A stretch of 61,834 nucleotides of DNA from Nemertoderma westbladi. Lineage: Eukaryota > Xenacoelomorpha > Nemertodermatida > Nemertodermatidae. The stretch's first letter is position 1, and each line of letters opens with the position of its first letter. Both the position numbers and the translations under genes were made by a program. The stretch spans positions 1 through 61,834 of the forward strand of contig JAUCBJ010007507.1 in assembly GCA_032718475.1 (NCBI GenBank), read 5' to 3'. Below the pieces are notes generated by a model. That model did no database searches, was not told the DNA's origin, and worked only from the letters and a program-made list of their open reading frames with translations. Below, in pieces: positions 1-11,266 of the stretch.

Positions 1-1770
1 CCTACTGTAAGGGTCCAGTAGTATACCGCTTACCAGATCCTAGTAACGATGTATCTTACTATGAGACTCTAGTAATGTATACGGGCTTGTACAGTATCTG
101 ACAACAAATCCCAGTCCAGGATATCTAAACAAACAGATATAGTACACAAACGACTACTAGCGAGGAACAGAGCCTTGTATCTATTCTATGTACATGAGCG
201 GGTCGAATGCCTACGTACTAGACAGAAGGATACCTGTCCTCTAACCGGTGAGGCAGATGTACAGTTACAGTAACAGACCAAACTCACGGGAAAACAATCC
301 CCGCGCAGCGAATCCTAACTATCACTGACAGTCCTAAATACAGTAACTTGCCGCGGTGTGATTTATATGGTTTATATACGAGCTAGTGGGTTAACAGACC
401 TAGCGTAACAACACTGACAGTCCTAAATCAGTCGAAAAGGGGTCGTACCTAAATGTAACAATAACTGATCCCCCTGTACGAAATCAGTCTAAAAGGTCAG
501 GCCTAAATGTAACAATACCGTTGTCCAGACAAACAACAGCTTAATAACGAAAGTGAAATACTCCTTATTTTGCCGCAACTAAATCAGATCCTAATTTTAC
601 AAATACAGACAATTTCCACTAAAGTAATGTATAGTACGCTATAGCTAGTAGAACTTTAAGGGCAATATGTTTTAGGGCGTGTGTGTGTGGGTGTGTTACA
701 AATAAAACAATTTCGTGTAATTCCTTTTACTAGGTTTTAGTGATTTTCTGACTAAAATGATACCGTGCGCTAGCTACTAAAATAAACTAGTCGCGTTTGT
801 AGAACTTTATACTCACGAATGACGTCAAAGCTCTCTCCTTCCTATCCACAACCCAATGGGCAACCACAGTGTTAGTAACTACACCCGTGATCGGCACTAA
901 TACCAGATTCTGGTTGTAAGATAAGAATAGGGGTTAATCGCTACCGTACGTTAGCTGATCTGGTATACTAATTTAATTCTAGAACTTTGTTGCTGCGGTA
1001 GTTAGCAGCAATACCTATCAGTACGTGGCAAGGCGCGGTAGGATATTAATAAACCTCCCTAGGCCAAGCAGTGTGCCGGTAGCAGAAATACTCCTTGCCT
1101 GATCAAATAGCTAACTCCAGACAGGGGGGGGGGGGGTACTAATGTATGTTCTACAAAGCGAACCGGTACCAAACAGTCAGTGCTACGAATCACTAAATTA
1201 TGGAACATATGCTGTCCGTACCTAATATGTACTCGCGTACTGACGAATGGCAATAGTTCGCACCTGTAGGAAGTACAGGTTAACCCAGGGATTCGTAGGA
1301 CTTGACAAAGGGGGGGTGTCTGGATATAATTATTTGATCCTAAATTTGCGGCGTCCAGTACGGTGTCACGCTTACCCTGATCTATAGGTCTTACGGCGGG
1401 CAAGGGCGTCGAACAAAGTCTTACCTTCTCACGAAGCGGGCGCTGCATAGCAAGTGGAGTATTTCGAAGGGGGCAAAGGGGGTGCGCGGTCAATCCAAAT
1501 GTGGGCAGTAGCGTGTTGCGGACATCCCTTCCCTGCGTTGCTTACGGCCTAACGATTTAGGCTGCCATCTCCCTGGTGTTCGGCTGTCCCGAAGTCGGAC
1601 CAAAAGAAAACATGTCAGGAAATTGCAGTATATTTACAGTTTTACAAAGAATTATCAAACGAAGTTTCAACAAGAAACCGAATAAACTAATTTTAAAATA
1701 ATATCAGGGTGGTTTACAAAGGAAATGAAGGTGATAACCGAAGGCAAACCGGCCTTTTTATACTAGAAAT
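1..1770. other. Unrecognised non-coding DNA
   Basis: No coding region or known element is recognisable. A 17-bp motif, cactgacagtcctaaat, occurs at 323-339 and 412-428, followed each time by related text. A run of 13 G lies at 1124-1136. A minus-strand open frame (1059-1493) runs through the G tract and has no familiar motif, so I do not call it a gene. The more mixed base composition than the AT-rich DNA to the right hints at an old mobile element, but no terminal repeats are visible. Confidence 0.4.
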
Positions 1771-1780
1771 TGCACATGGA

Positions 1781-1976
1781 AACTAAACAGAATTTTCCAC
1801 AGCTTCACCATTGAGCAATGAAGTGCTTCGTGCTCTATGATTGGCCCAGCTCATCGTTCAACGCAGTCCGGCCCTTACACTAAATCTGGGACATGGAATC
1901 CTAACAGAATTTTCCACTGCCTCACATTTGAGCAATAAGATAATTTATGCCCTATGATTGGCCTGGCTCATTATTC
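1781..1976. repeat. Imperfect direct repeat, about 115-bp period
   Basis: Two diverged copies, near 1781-1863 and 1896-1976, share the core aacagaattttccac, then a 'gagcaat' block and a 'ctatgattggcc' block. No coding potential is seen. It lies just right of the unrecognised region and just left of the tRNA-like SINE. Confidence 0.5.
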
Positions 1977-2029
1977 GCTACGCTGTACGCTTCTCATTGG
2001 CCTACCAATTAGCACCACACGAAAATAAA

Positions 2030-2135
2030 TGGCCCCAAAATACAAATTTCCCGACTGGGATTCGAACTCGTAACCTACGTAATGTAACCAACGCCTTAAC
2101 CATCTGACCACTACGCCACGAGAGTACCTAAGGGT
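2030..2135 (-). mobile_element. tRNA-derived SINE head (Leu/Ser-like)
   Basis: On the minus strand there is an A-box-like TGGCGTAGTGG and, about 45 bases later, a B-box-like AGTTCGAATCC. The extended D-loop text GGTTAAGGC resembles class II (Leu/Ser) tRNAs. The acceptor and T stems do not pair well and the sequence runs on into AT-rich text ending in TTTGTATTTTGGGG. I read it as the RNA polymerase III promoter head of a SINE, not a working tRNA gene. Confidence 0.55.
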
Positions 2136-2260
2136 TTTATGTGTACAAATATGAATAGGCATATTACATTACTGTAACTTAATCAAAATACGTCGGATTT
2201 TCAAAAGTTTTTACGTTAAAGTTAAACTACAAATGCTACCTTATAGTGAAATAATTCATC

Positions 2261-5200
2261 AACTAACTTACACTGCAGTCTCCTCCTGGGTATGCTGTTT
2301 TACTAACTTACACTGCGGTCTCCTCCTGGGTATGCTGTTTTACTAACTTACACTGCGGTCTCCTCCTGGATATGCTGTTTTACTAACTTAAACTGCGGTC
2401 TCCTCCTGGGTATGCTGTTTTACTAACTTACACTGCAGTCTCCTCCTGGGTATGCTGTTTTACTAACTTACACTGCAGTCTCCTCCTGGGTATGCTGTTT
2501 TACTAACTTACACTGCGGTCTCCTCCTGGGTATGCTGTTTTACTAACTTACACTGCGGTCTCCTCCTGGGTATGCTGTTTTACTAACTTACACTGCAGTC
2601 TCCTCCTGGGTATGCTGTTTTACTAACTTACACTGCAGTCTCCTCCTGGGTATGCTGTTTTACTAACTTACACTGCGGTCTCCTCCTGGGTATGCTGTTT
2701 TACTAACTTACACTGCGGTCTCCTCCTGGGTATGCTGTTTTACTAACTTACACTGCGGTCTCCTCCTGGGTATGCTGTTTTACTAACTTACACTGCGGTC
2801 TCCTCCTGGGTATGCTGTTTTACTAACTTACACTGCGGTCTCCTCCTGGGTATGCTGTTTTACTAACTTACACTGCGGTCTCCTCCTGGGTATGCTGTTT
2901 TACTAACTTACACTGCGGTCTCCTCCCGGGTATGCTGTTTTTCTAACTTACACTGCAGTCTCCTCCTGGGTATGCTGTTTTACTAACTTACACTGCGGTC
3001 TCCTCCTGGGTATGCTGTTTTACTAACTTACACTGCGGTCTCCTCCTGGGTATGCTGTTTTACTAACTTACACTGCGGTCTCCTCCTGGGTATGCTGTTT
3101 TACTAACTTACACTGCGGTCTCCTCCTGGGTATGCTGTTTTACTAACTTACACTGCGGTCTCCTCCTGGTTATGCTGTTTTACTAACTTACACTGCGGTC
3201 TCCTCCTGGGTATGCTGTTTTACTAACTTACACTGCGGTCTCCTCCTGGGTATGCTGTTTTACTAACTTACACTGCAGTCTCCTCCTGGGTATGCTGTTT
3301 TACTAACTTACACTGCAGTCTCCTCCTGGGTATGCTGTTTTACTAACTTACACTGCGGTCTCCTCCTGGGTATGCTGTTTTACTAACTTACACTGCGGTC
3401 TCCTCTTGGGTATGCTGTTTTACTAACTTACGCTGCGGTCTCCTCCTGGGTATGCTGTTTTACTAACTTACACTGCAGTCTCCTCCTGGGTATGCTGTTT
3501 TACTAACTTACACTGCGGACTCCTCCTGGGTATGCTGTTTTACTAACTTACACTGCAGTCTCCTCCTGGGTATGCTGTTTTACTAACTTACACTGCGGTC
3601 TCCTCCTGGGTATGCTGTTTTACTAACTTACACTGCGGTCTCCTCCTGGGTATGCTGTTTTACTAACTTACACTGCGGTCTCCTCCTGGCTATGCTGTTT
3701 TACTAACTTACACTGCGGTCTCCTCCTGGGTATGCTGTTTTACTAACTTACACTGCAGTCTCCTCCTGGGTATGCTGTTTTACTAACTTACACTGCAGTC
3801 TCCTCCTGGGTATGCTGTTTTACTAACTTACACTGCGGTCTCCTCCTGGGTATGCTGTTTTACTAACTTACACTGCAGTCTCCTCCTGGGTATGCTGTTT
3901 TACTAACTTACACTGCGGTCTCCTCCTGGGTATACTGTTTTACTAACTTACACTGCAGTCTCCTCCTGGGTATGCTGTTTTACTAACTTACACTGCGGTC
4001 TCCTCCTGGGTATGCTGTTTTACTAACTTACACTGCGGTCTCCTCCTGGGTATGCTGTTTTACTAACTTACACTGCAGTCTCCTCCTGGGTATGCTGTTT
4101 TACTAACTTACACTGCAGTCTCCTCCTGGGTATGCTGTTTTACTAACTTACACTGCGGTCTCCTCCTGGGTATGCTGTTTTACTAACTTACACTGCAGTC
4201 TCCTCCTGGGTATGCTGTTTTACTAACTTACACTGCGGTCTCATCCTGGTTATGCTGTTTTACTAACTTACACTGCGGTCTCCTCCTGGGTATGCTGTTT
4301 TACTAACTTACACTGCAGTCTCCTCCTGGGTATGCTGTTTTACTAACTTACACTGCAGTCTCCTCCTGGGTATGCAGCTTTACTAACTTACACTGCGGTC
4401 TCCTCCTGGGTATGCTGTTTTACTAACTTACACTGCAGTCTCCTCCTGGGTATGCTGTTTTGCTAACTTACACTGCGGTCTCCTCCTGGGTATGCTGTTT
4501 TACTAACTTACACTGCAGTCTCCTCCTGGGTATGCTGTTTTACTAACTTACACTGCAGTCTCCTCCTGGGTATGCTGTTTTACTAACTTACACTGCGGTC
4601 TCCTCCTGGGTATGCTGTTTTACTAACTTACACTGCGGTCTCCTCCTGGGTATGCTGTTTTACTAACTTACACTGCAGTCTCCTCCTGGGTATGCTGTTT
4701 TACTAACTTACACTGCGGTCTCCTCCTGGGTATGCTGTTTTACTAACTTACACTGCGGTCTCCTCCTGGGTATGCTGTTTTACTAACTTACACTGCGGTC
4801 TCCTCCTGGGTATGCTGTTTTACTAACTTACACTGCAGTCTCCTCCTGGGTATGCTGTTTTACTAACTTACACTGCGGTCTCCTCCTGGGTATGCTGTTT
4901 TACTAACTTACACTGCGGTCTCCTCCTGGGTATGCTGTTTTACTAACTTACACTGCGGTCTCCTCCTGGGTATGCTGTTTTACTAACTTACACTGCGGTC
5001 TCCTCCTGGGTATGCTGTTTTACTAACTTACACTGCAGTCTCCTCCTGGGTATGCTGTTTTACTAACTTACACTGCAGTCTCCTCCTGGGTATGCTGTTT
5101 TACTAACTTACACTGCGGTCTCCTCCTGGGTATGCTGTTTTACTAACTTACACTGCGGTCTCCTCCTGGGTATGCTGTTTTACTAACTTACACTGCGGTC

Positions 5201-6540
5201 TCCTCCTGGGTATGCTGTTTTACTAACTTACACTGCAGTCTCCTCCTGGGTATGCTGTTTTACTAACTTACACTGCGGTCTCCTCCTGGGTATGCTGTTT
5301 TACTAACTTACACTGCGGTCTCCTCCTGGGTATGCTGTTTTACTAACTTACACTGCGGTCTCCTCCTGGGTATGCTGTTTTACTAACTTACACTGCGGTC
5401 TCCTCCTGGGTATGCTGTTTTACTAACTTACACTGCAGTCTCCTCCTGGGTATGCTGTTTTACTAACTTACACTGCGGTCTCCTCCTGGGTATGCTGTTT
5501 TACTAACTTACACTGCAGTCTCCTCCTGGGTATGCTGTTTTACTAACTTACACTGCGGTCTCCTCCTGGGTATGCTGTTTTACTAACTTACACTGCGGTC
5601 TCCTCCTGGGTATGCTGTTTTACTAACTTACACTGCAGTCTCCTCCTGGGTATGCTGTTTTACTAACTTACACTGCGGTCTCCTCCTGGGTATGCTGTTT
5701 TACTAACTTACACTGCGGTCTCCTCCTGGGTATGCTGTTTTACTAACTTACACTGCAGTCTCCTCCTGGGTATGCTGTTTTACTAACTTACACTGCGGTC
5801 TCCTCCTGGGTATGCTGTTTTACTAACTTACACTGCAGTCTCCTCCTGGGTATGCTGTTTTACTAACTTACACTGCAGTCTCCTCCTGGGTATGCTGTTT
5901 TACTAACTTACACTGCGGTCTCCTCCTGGGTATGCTGTTTTACTAACTTACACTGCGGTCTCCTCCTGGGTATGCTGTTTTACTAACTTACACTGCGGTC
6001 TCCTCCTGGGTATGCTGTTTTACTAACTTACACTGCAGTCTCCTCCTGGGTATGCTGTTTTACTAACTTACACTGCGGTCTCCTCCTGGGTATGCTGTTT
6101 TACTAACTTACACTGCGGTCTCCTCCTGGGTATGCTGTTTTACTAACTTACACTGCGGTCTCCTCCTGGGTATGCTGTTTTACTAACTTACACTGCAGTC
6201 TCCTCCTGGGTATGCTGTTTTACTAACTTACACTGCGGTCTCCTCCTGGGTATGCTGTTTTACTAACTTACACTGCGGTCTCCTCCTGGGTATGCTGTTT
6301 TACTAACTTACACTGCAGTCTCCTCCTGGGTATGCTGTTTTACTAACTTACACTGCGGTCTCCTCCTGGGTATGCTGTTTTACTAACTTACACTGCGGTC
6401 TCCTCCTGTGTATGCTGTTTTACTAACTTACACTGCGGTCTCCTCCTGTGTATGCTGTTTTACTAACTTACACTGCGGTCTCCTCCTGGGTATGCTGTTT
6501 TACTAACTTACACTGCGGTCTCCTCCTGGGTATGCTGTTT
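2261..6540. repeat. 40-bp minisatellite, 107 units
   Basis: A head-to-tail array of a 40-bp unit with almost no length variation. The main variation is one A/G change (cactgcagtc or cactgcggtc) scattered through the array, plus rare single-base changes. On the minus strand each unit carries GGAGACCGCAGTGTAAGT or its variant. This is nearly the same as the end of the adjacent NCX exon and its splice donor at 6541-6570 (GGAGACCGCAGCGTAAGT). The array therefore sits in the intron immediately after that exon and seems to have grown from the exon-intron junction. Confidence 0.95.
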
Positions 6541-6551
6541 TTCGAACTTAC

Positions 6552-6678
6552 GCTGCGGTCTCCTCCGGTGTATATTCTTTGTGTTCCTTCTCCGCCCGCT
6601 TCATAAAGGCACGAACATCATCCTCAGTGACCTTATCTTCTATTGCATCTGGTATAGTTGCAAATATTCGTTCATGAT
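6552..6678 (-). CDS. NCX: NCX cytosolic-loop exon (gene B, exon after alpha-1)
   Basis: A 127-bp open exon bounded on the minus strand by a TTTAG acceptor and a GTAAGT donor. It starts in phase 1, matching the phase-1 donor of the alpha-1 exon at 12487; the join makes an Asp codon followed by HERIFATIPDAIEDKV. The rest includes EDDVRAFMKRAEKEHKEY and TPEETAA. In animal NCX proteins the segment after the alpha-1 half is a charged helix of this kind (compare EEARREMARILKELKQKHPD in NCX1). This resemblance and the phase match support the call; no catalytic residues are expected here. The donor abuts the 40-bp minisatellite, which repeats it. Later loop exons (Calx-beta domains) are not found in the window. 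Confidence 0.65.
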
Positions 6679-7285
6679 CTAAATATTGGTTAATAATAAT
6701 GATATAATTACAAAAAATAATAAATACATTTTTATGTTTATATATATTTCCATTTGTTTCAGAACTTGAGGTTTTAGGTTAAATGTTCAATATGATGTAC
6801 TCAATATGCAGATTTTTACGCAATTAATTTTATAAACCTATTTGTATTTATGATTTATTACACGATATTAATTATACATGAAATAATAGAGTTAAAAAGT
6901 AACAATTTCACATTTGTATATATAGAACTGATACTTCAATCTATCCTACAACACACTCAGTTTGTCTCAAAAGTGCCACAAAAGTCGTAAAAAGTTATTT
7001 GTTATATATAATGCATTATTGTAAAGGATAAAATGATTTACTTATAATCCCAGGGACTTTGGTTCTGATATTGTTTCTGAAAGGAAATCTCCAAGATTCA
7101 TCGCTGCTTCTTTATAGTCATTAATGGAAAACAACTCATCTACAAAGAATGCTGAATAATAAACTGTAGTTAATTTAAATTATTAAGTAATTTAAACATG
7201 ACGATGGGTGATCCAACTCTATAGCAAATGGAGCGGAAAAAATGAATTCGTAGTTAATTTAATTTTTTTATATTTTTATAGTTAA
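6679..7285. other. AT-rich NCX intron DNA
   Basis: Intron between the loop exon (6552-6678) and the Helitron-like units. It is AT-rich with no element ends visible. On the minus strand about 7040-7151 holds a TTATTATTCAG acceptor and 36 open codons ending in TAA directly before GTAAAT; see the findings. Confidence 0.5.
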
Positions 7286-7379
7286 ACTAGAAAGCTTTCT
7301 AGTGCATGTGCAGATGATATATGAATATGTGTGGGAGATTGGATAACTGCATACGGAACAGACACCATCATTAAATAAA

Positions 7380-8690
7380 ACACCACCCCCATAAGAGATA
7401 ACTGTCAAGTTTCAACTTTAGGCAGATTGTAAATAACAAAATTTCCAGAAAATGATCACTTTCAGATCCACCCTCTACCTGCGGACTGGTGAAATGCAGA
7501 CGACGCTGCAGTTTGGTAAAGATGGGGTTTATGGTGAAGTAAAATGCCTGCCTTTCAAGTTTCAGCTTAAACAGATTGTAAATAACAAAATTGGTGTAGA
7601 TGTTCACATTCAGACATTTCACCCTCTAGCGGTAGACTGAAGAACTGTAGACGAATCTGGGACTCCGTAAAGATACAGAATATGCTGTAGTAGATTCCTG
7701 CCAAGTTCCAGCTCAATAGGATTAAAAAGAACCAAATGGGATGAGGTGTTCACTATCAGATATGTCGCCCTCTAGCGGCAGATGGGGGGACTGTATACAA
7801 CTCTGTGACTCCGTAAAGGTACAACCTATGCTGTAGTAGATGCCTACCAAGTTTCAGTCTAAACCGTTAGTAAATAACAAAGTTGGAGAAGATGTTAACT
7901 TTCAGACATTTCACCCTCTAGCGGTAGACTGGGGAAGTGAATAGGATTCTGCAACCCCGTAAAGATGCAGCCTATGATGTAGTAGATACCAACCAAGTTT
8001 CAGCTCAAAATGATTAAAAAGAACCAAATGGGATGAGGTTTTCACTATCAGACAATTCGCCCTCTAGCGGCTGACTGTGGAACTGTAGCCGACTCTACTA
8101 CTCCGCAAAGATATAGCCTATGCTATAGTAGATGCCTACCAAGTTTCAGTCTAAAAGGATTGTAAATAACAAAGTTGGAGGAGATGTTAACTTTCATACA
8201 TTTCGCCCTCTAGCGGCAGACGCGGGTAATGTAGACAACTCTGCGCGACTCAGTAAAGATATAGCCTATGCTGTAGTAGATGCCTACCAAGTTCAGTCTA
8301 AATGGATTATAAATAACAAAGTTGGAGAAGATGTTAACTTTCAGACATTTCGCCCTCTAGCGGTAGACCAGGGAATTGTAGATGACTCTGCTACTGAGTA
8401 AAGATACAGCCTATGCTGTAGTAGATGCCTACCAAGTTTCAGTCTAAACGGATTGTAAATAACAAAGTTGGAGAAGATGTTAACTCTCAGACATTTAGCC
8501 CTCTAACGGTAGACTGGGGAACTGTAGACAACCCAGTGACTCCGGAAATATACAGCCTATGCTGCAGTATATAGCTACCAAGTTTCAGCTCAAAAGCATT
8601 AAAAACAACCCAATAAGATCAGGTTTTCGCTATCGGACAATTCGCCCTCTAGCGGCAGACGGGGGAACTTCAGACGGCTCTGAGTATTAC
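7380..8690. repeat. 145-bp tandem repeat block in unit 1
   Basis: About eight to nine diverged copies with a 144-148-bp period, recognised by 'tgcctaccaagtttcag', 'gattgtaaataacaaa' and 'cgccctctagcgg'. The last motif occurs near 7612, 7761, 7915, 8061, 8207, 8353, 8499 (one base changed) and 8647. On the minus strand it reads CCGCTAGAGGGCG, close to the vertebrate CTCF core. Short ORFs here are chance readings of the repeat. Confidence 0.85.
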
Positions 8691-8840
8691 GTTGCAACGA
8701 GTTAGGGCGAGACCTATCTAACGAGCTATAGTAAGCGAGATTTCATCGAGATTAGATGTATAATATTAGATAAAATAATAATACAGTAAGTATAGGCCTA
8801 CAGAAAAAATTATTTTACTTTTAATATTCATAACAGTAAA

Positions 8841-9300
8841 ACAAAAATGTTATAAACCTCTCCTTCCATGCAGCCAATGATTGAGAAAGCAGAATTGCTC
8901 TTGAGCAATTCGCAACAGACAACCCAAACCCACCCCAATCAACACTCCAGCCTGCTTGCCCCTTATCTGTGCCCTGTCAGCTAGCTGCGAGTTCAATAAT
9001 TACCTTAACGTTGCTATGATACAGAAAACAATCCTTCCCTATTCGCTAACAATAGGCCCATTCGATCGTGCTTGGCGAATATGACATATTTATACACTAT
9101 TTGATGTTTAATCAATAAATAATCATACATATTTATATTAAACACTCGAATAAAATAAAAACTTTGTGAGAATGGGACACGGCGAATCTACCCATGTTAA
9201 TTTTATACCAGGTGGGATAAATGTTAGCCCTCTAAGTCATTAATTACCGATAGAAGAACCAAAATAATTCGATAAATTTCGCCCAAAATCACGAAAATCG
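8841..9300. repeat. Single-copy part of unit 1 holding two empty insertion sites
   Basis: This stretch is repeated in unit 2 at about 11002-11264 and 11958-12165. Unit 1 keeps uninterrupted sites: 'taaaacaaaaatg' near 8840, where unit 2 has a 528-bp TIR element, and 'tttatacactattt' near 9089-9102, where unit 2 has a 689-bp element. No gene is seen in it. Confidence 0.8.
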
Positions 9301-9478
9301 CCCTCTAGCGTCAGACGGGCGAACTTCAGACGGCTCTGAGTATTACGTTGCAACGAGTTAGGGCGAGACCTTTCTAACGAGATATAGCAAGCGAGATTTC
9401 ATCGAGATGGGTTCGATTGTATAGCCGATGACAAACACACAGACAGACTGACTGACAGACAATCGATATATATATTAG

Positions 9479-9518
9479 ACTAGAAAGCCTGTGGCCCTTC
9501 GGGCCACAGCTTTCTAGT
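9479..9518. other. Terminal hairpin with TTCG loop
   Basis: An inverted repeat: ACTAGAAAGC, one extra C, then TGTGGCCC; loop TTCG; and the matching arm GGGCCACAG, CTTTCTAGT. It closes unit 1 of the Helitron-like pair. At the start of unit 1 (7286-7303) only the outer 18-bp palindrome ACTAGAAAGCTTTCTAGT remains. Confidence 0.85.
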
Positions 9519-9594
9519 GCACGTGCAGATGATATATGAATATGTGTGGGAGATTTGAGAACTGCATACGGAATAGACACCATCATTAAATAAA

Positions 9595-10310
9595 ACACCA
9601 CCCCCATAAGATATAACTGTCAAGTTTCAACTTTAGGCAGATTGTAAATAACAAAATTTCCAGAAAATGATCACTTTCAGATCCACCCTCTACCTGCGGA
9701 CTGGTGAAATGCAGACGGCGCTGCAGTTTGGTAAAGATGGGGTTTATGGTGAAGTAAAATGCCTGCCTTTCAAGTTTCAGCTTAAACAGATTGTAAATAA
9801 CAAAATTGGTGTAGATGTTCACATTCAGACATTTCACCCTCTAGCGGTAGACTGAAGAACTGTAGATGACTCTGGGACTCCGTAAAGATACAGAATATGC
9901 TGTAGTAGATTCCTGCCAAGTTCCAGCTCAATAGAATTAAAAAGAACCAAATGGGATGAGGTGTTCACTATCAGATATGTCGCCCTCTAGCGGCAGATGG
10001 GGGGACTGTATACAACGCTGTGACTCCGTAAAGGTACAGCCTATGCTGTAGTAGATGCCTACCAAGTTTCAGTCTAAACGGATTGTAAATAACAAAGTTG
10101 GAGAAGATGTTAACTCTCAGACATTTAGCCCTCTAACGGTAGACTGGGGAACTGTGGACAACTCAGTGACTCCGGAAATATACAGCCTATGCTGCAGTAT
10201 ATAGCTACCAAGTTTCAGCTCTAAAGCATTAAAAACAACCCAATGAGATCAGGTTTTCACTATCGGACAATTCGCCCTCTAGCGGCAGATGGGGAAACTT
10301 CAGACGGCTC
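9595..10310. repeat. 145-bp tandem repeat block in unit 2
   Basis: The same family as 7380-8690 with about five copies. The 'ccctctagcgg' motif lies near 9836, 9985, 10131 (changed) and 10275. It is nearly identical to unit 1 at its left end, which points to a recent duplication with loss or gain of internal repeats. Confidence 0.85.
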
Positions 10311-10473
10311 TGAGTATTACGTTGCAACGAGTTAGGGCAAGACCTATCTAACGAGCTATAGTAAGCGAGATTTCATCGAGATTAGATGTATAATATTAGA
10401 TAAAATAATAATACAGTAAGTATAGGCCTACAGAAATAATTATTTTACTTTTAATATTCATAACAGTAAAACA

Positions 10474-10875
10474 CGAAGTGGGGACTTCGCGCAGCACGAA
10501 GTTGGCGAAGCCTTAGCGAATTGACACTGTTAGGGGGTGGGTCAATTTATGCAAATAGTTGTCGTCGTTGTCACGTTGGCCCTCTAGCGGCAGACTGGAG
10601 AACTGCAGATGGATTCGCCTCCTTTGAAAGTCACAGCTAATGGTCTAATACATATCTGCCAAGTTTCAGCTTAAACGGATTAAAAGCAAAGAAATGGGAG
10701 GGCATTTAATGTTTAGACATGTGGCCCTCTAGCGGGAGACCATTGCACTGATGGTGTCTGAAAGTCTCTCAAAAATCTCAACTTTTGCTCATATTGATAC
10801 CTACAAATTTTCAACTTGGCAGCTTTAAATCCGACAAAGTTATTAGCATGTCAAAATCGTAACGACGACGACGAC

Positions 10876-10914
<39 letters not shown>

Positions 10915-11001
10915 AACGACGACGACAACTATTTGCATAAATTGACCCACCCCCTAACAGTGTCAATTCGCTAAGGCTCCGCCAACTTCGTGGCTCGCCC
11001 C
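10474..11001. mobile_element. 528-bp TIR element, 3-bp ACA duplication
   Basis: Inverted ends of about 95 bp share the run GCCTTAGCGAATTGACACTG followed by a TTAGGGGGTGGG block. The outer ends are CGAAGTGGGG on the left and CTCGCCCC on the right. ACA flanks both sides, and the uninterrupted paralogous site is kept near 8840 in unit 1. The inside has two CCCTCTAGCGG motifs (10583, 10730) and an ACG trinucleotide run (10860-10925). No transposase is present. Other members are at 14705, 46707 and 54456. Confidence 0.85.
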
Positions 11002-11266
11002 ACAAAAATGTTATAAACCTCTCCTTCCATGCAGCCAATGATTGAGAAAGCAGAATTACACTTGAGCAGTTCGCAACAGACAACCCAAACCCACCCCAAT
11101 CAACACTACAGCCTGGCTTGCTCCTTATCTGTGCCCAGCCAGCTAGCTGCGAGTTCAATAATTACCTTAACGTTGCTATGATACAGAAAAAAATCCTTCC
11201 CTATATTCACTACAGCACTAAGAATAGGCCAATTCGATCGTGCTTGGCGAATATGACATTTTTATA

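Larger units (their letters stand above)
7286..9518 (+). mobile_element. Helitron-like non-autonomous element, unit 1
   Basis: A unit of about 2215 bp, repeated head to tail at 9519-12345. In order it holds the leading text gtgcagatgatatatgaata, a block of about 145-bp tandem repeats, a single-copy part (8700-9300), a block with gcgagatttcatcgagat, a CAGA/CTGA microsatellite (9441-9460), AT-rich text, and a 40-nt hairpin ending in CTAGT. A GC-rich hairpin a few bases before CTRR is the known 3' signature of Helitrons, and central tandem repeats with a CAGA-type tract are typical of Helentron-associated elements. No Rep/helicase ORF is present. The family assignment is inference. Confidence 0.55.

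Noticed and set aside
1059-1493. 144-codon minus-strand ORF
   Set aside because: It runs through a G13 tract as poly-Pro, has no recognised motif, and no supporting context.
2035-2130. A functional tRNA gene
   Set aside because: A and B boxes are present, but the acceptor and T stems do not pair and the text runs on as a SINE.
2261-6540. Regular repeats that might suggest a CRISPR array
   Set aside because: The units abut with no unique spacers and derive from an exon-intron border; the context is animal DNA.
10860-10925. Arg-rich ORF from (ACG)n
   Set aside because: A trinucleotide repeat inside a TIR element; the ORF is an artefact of the repeat.
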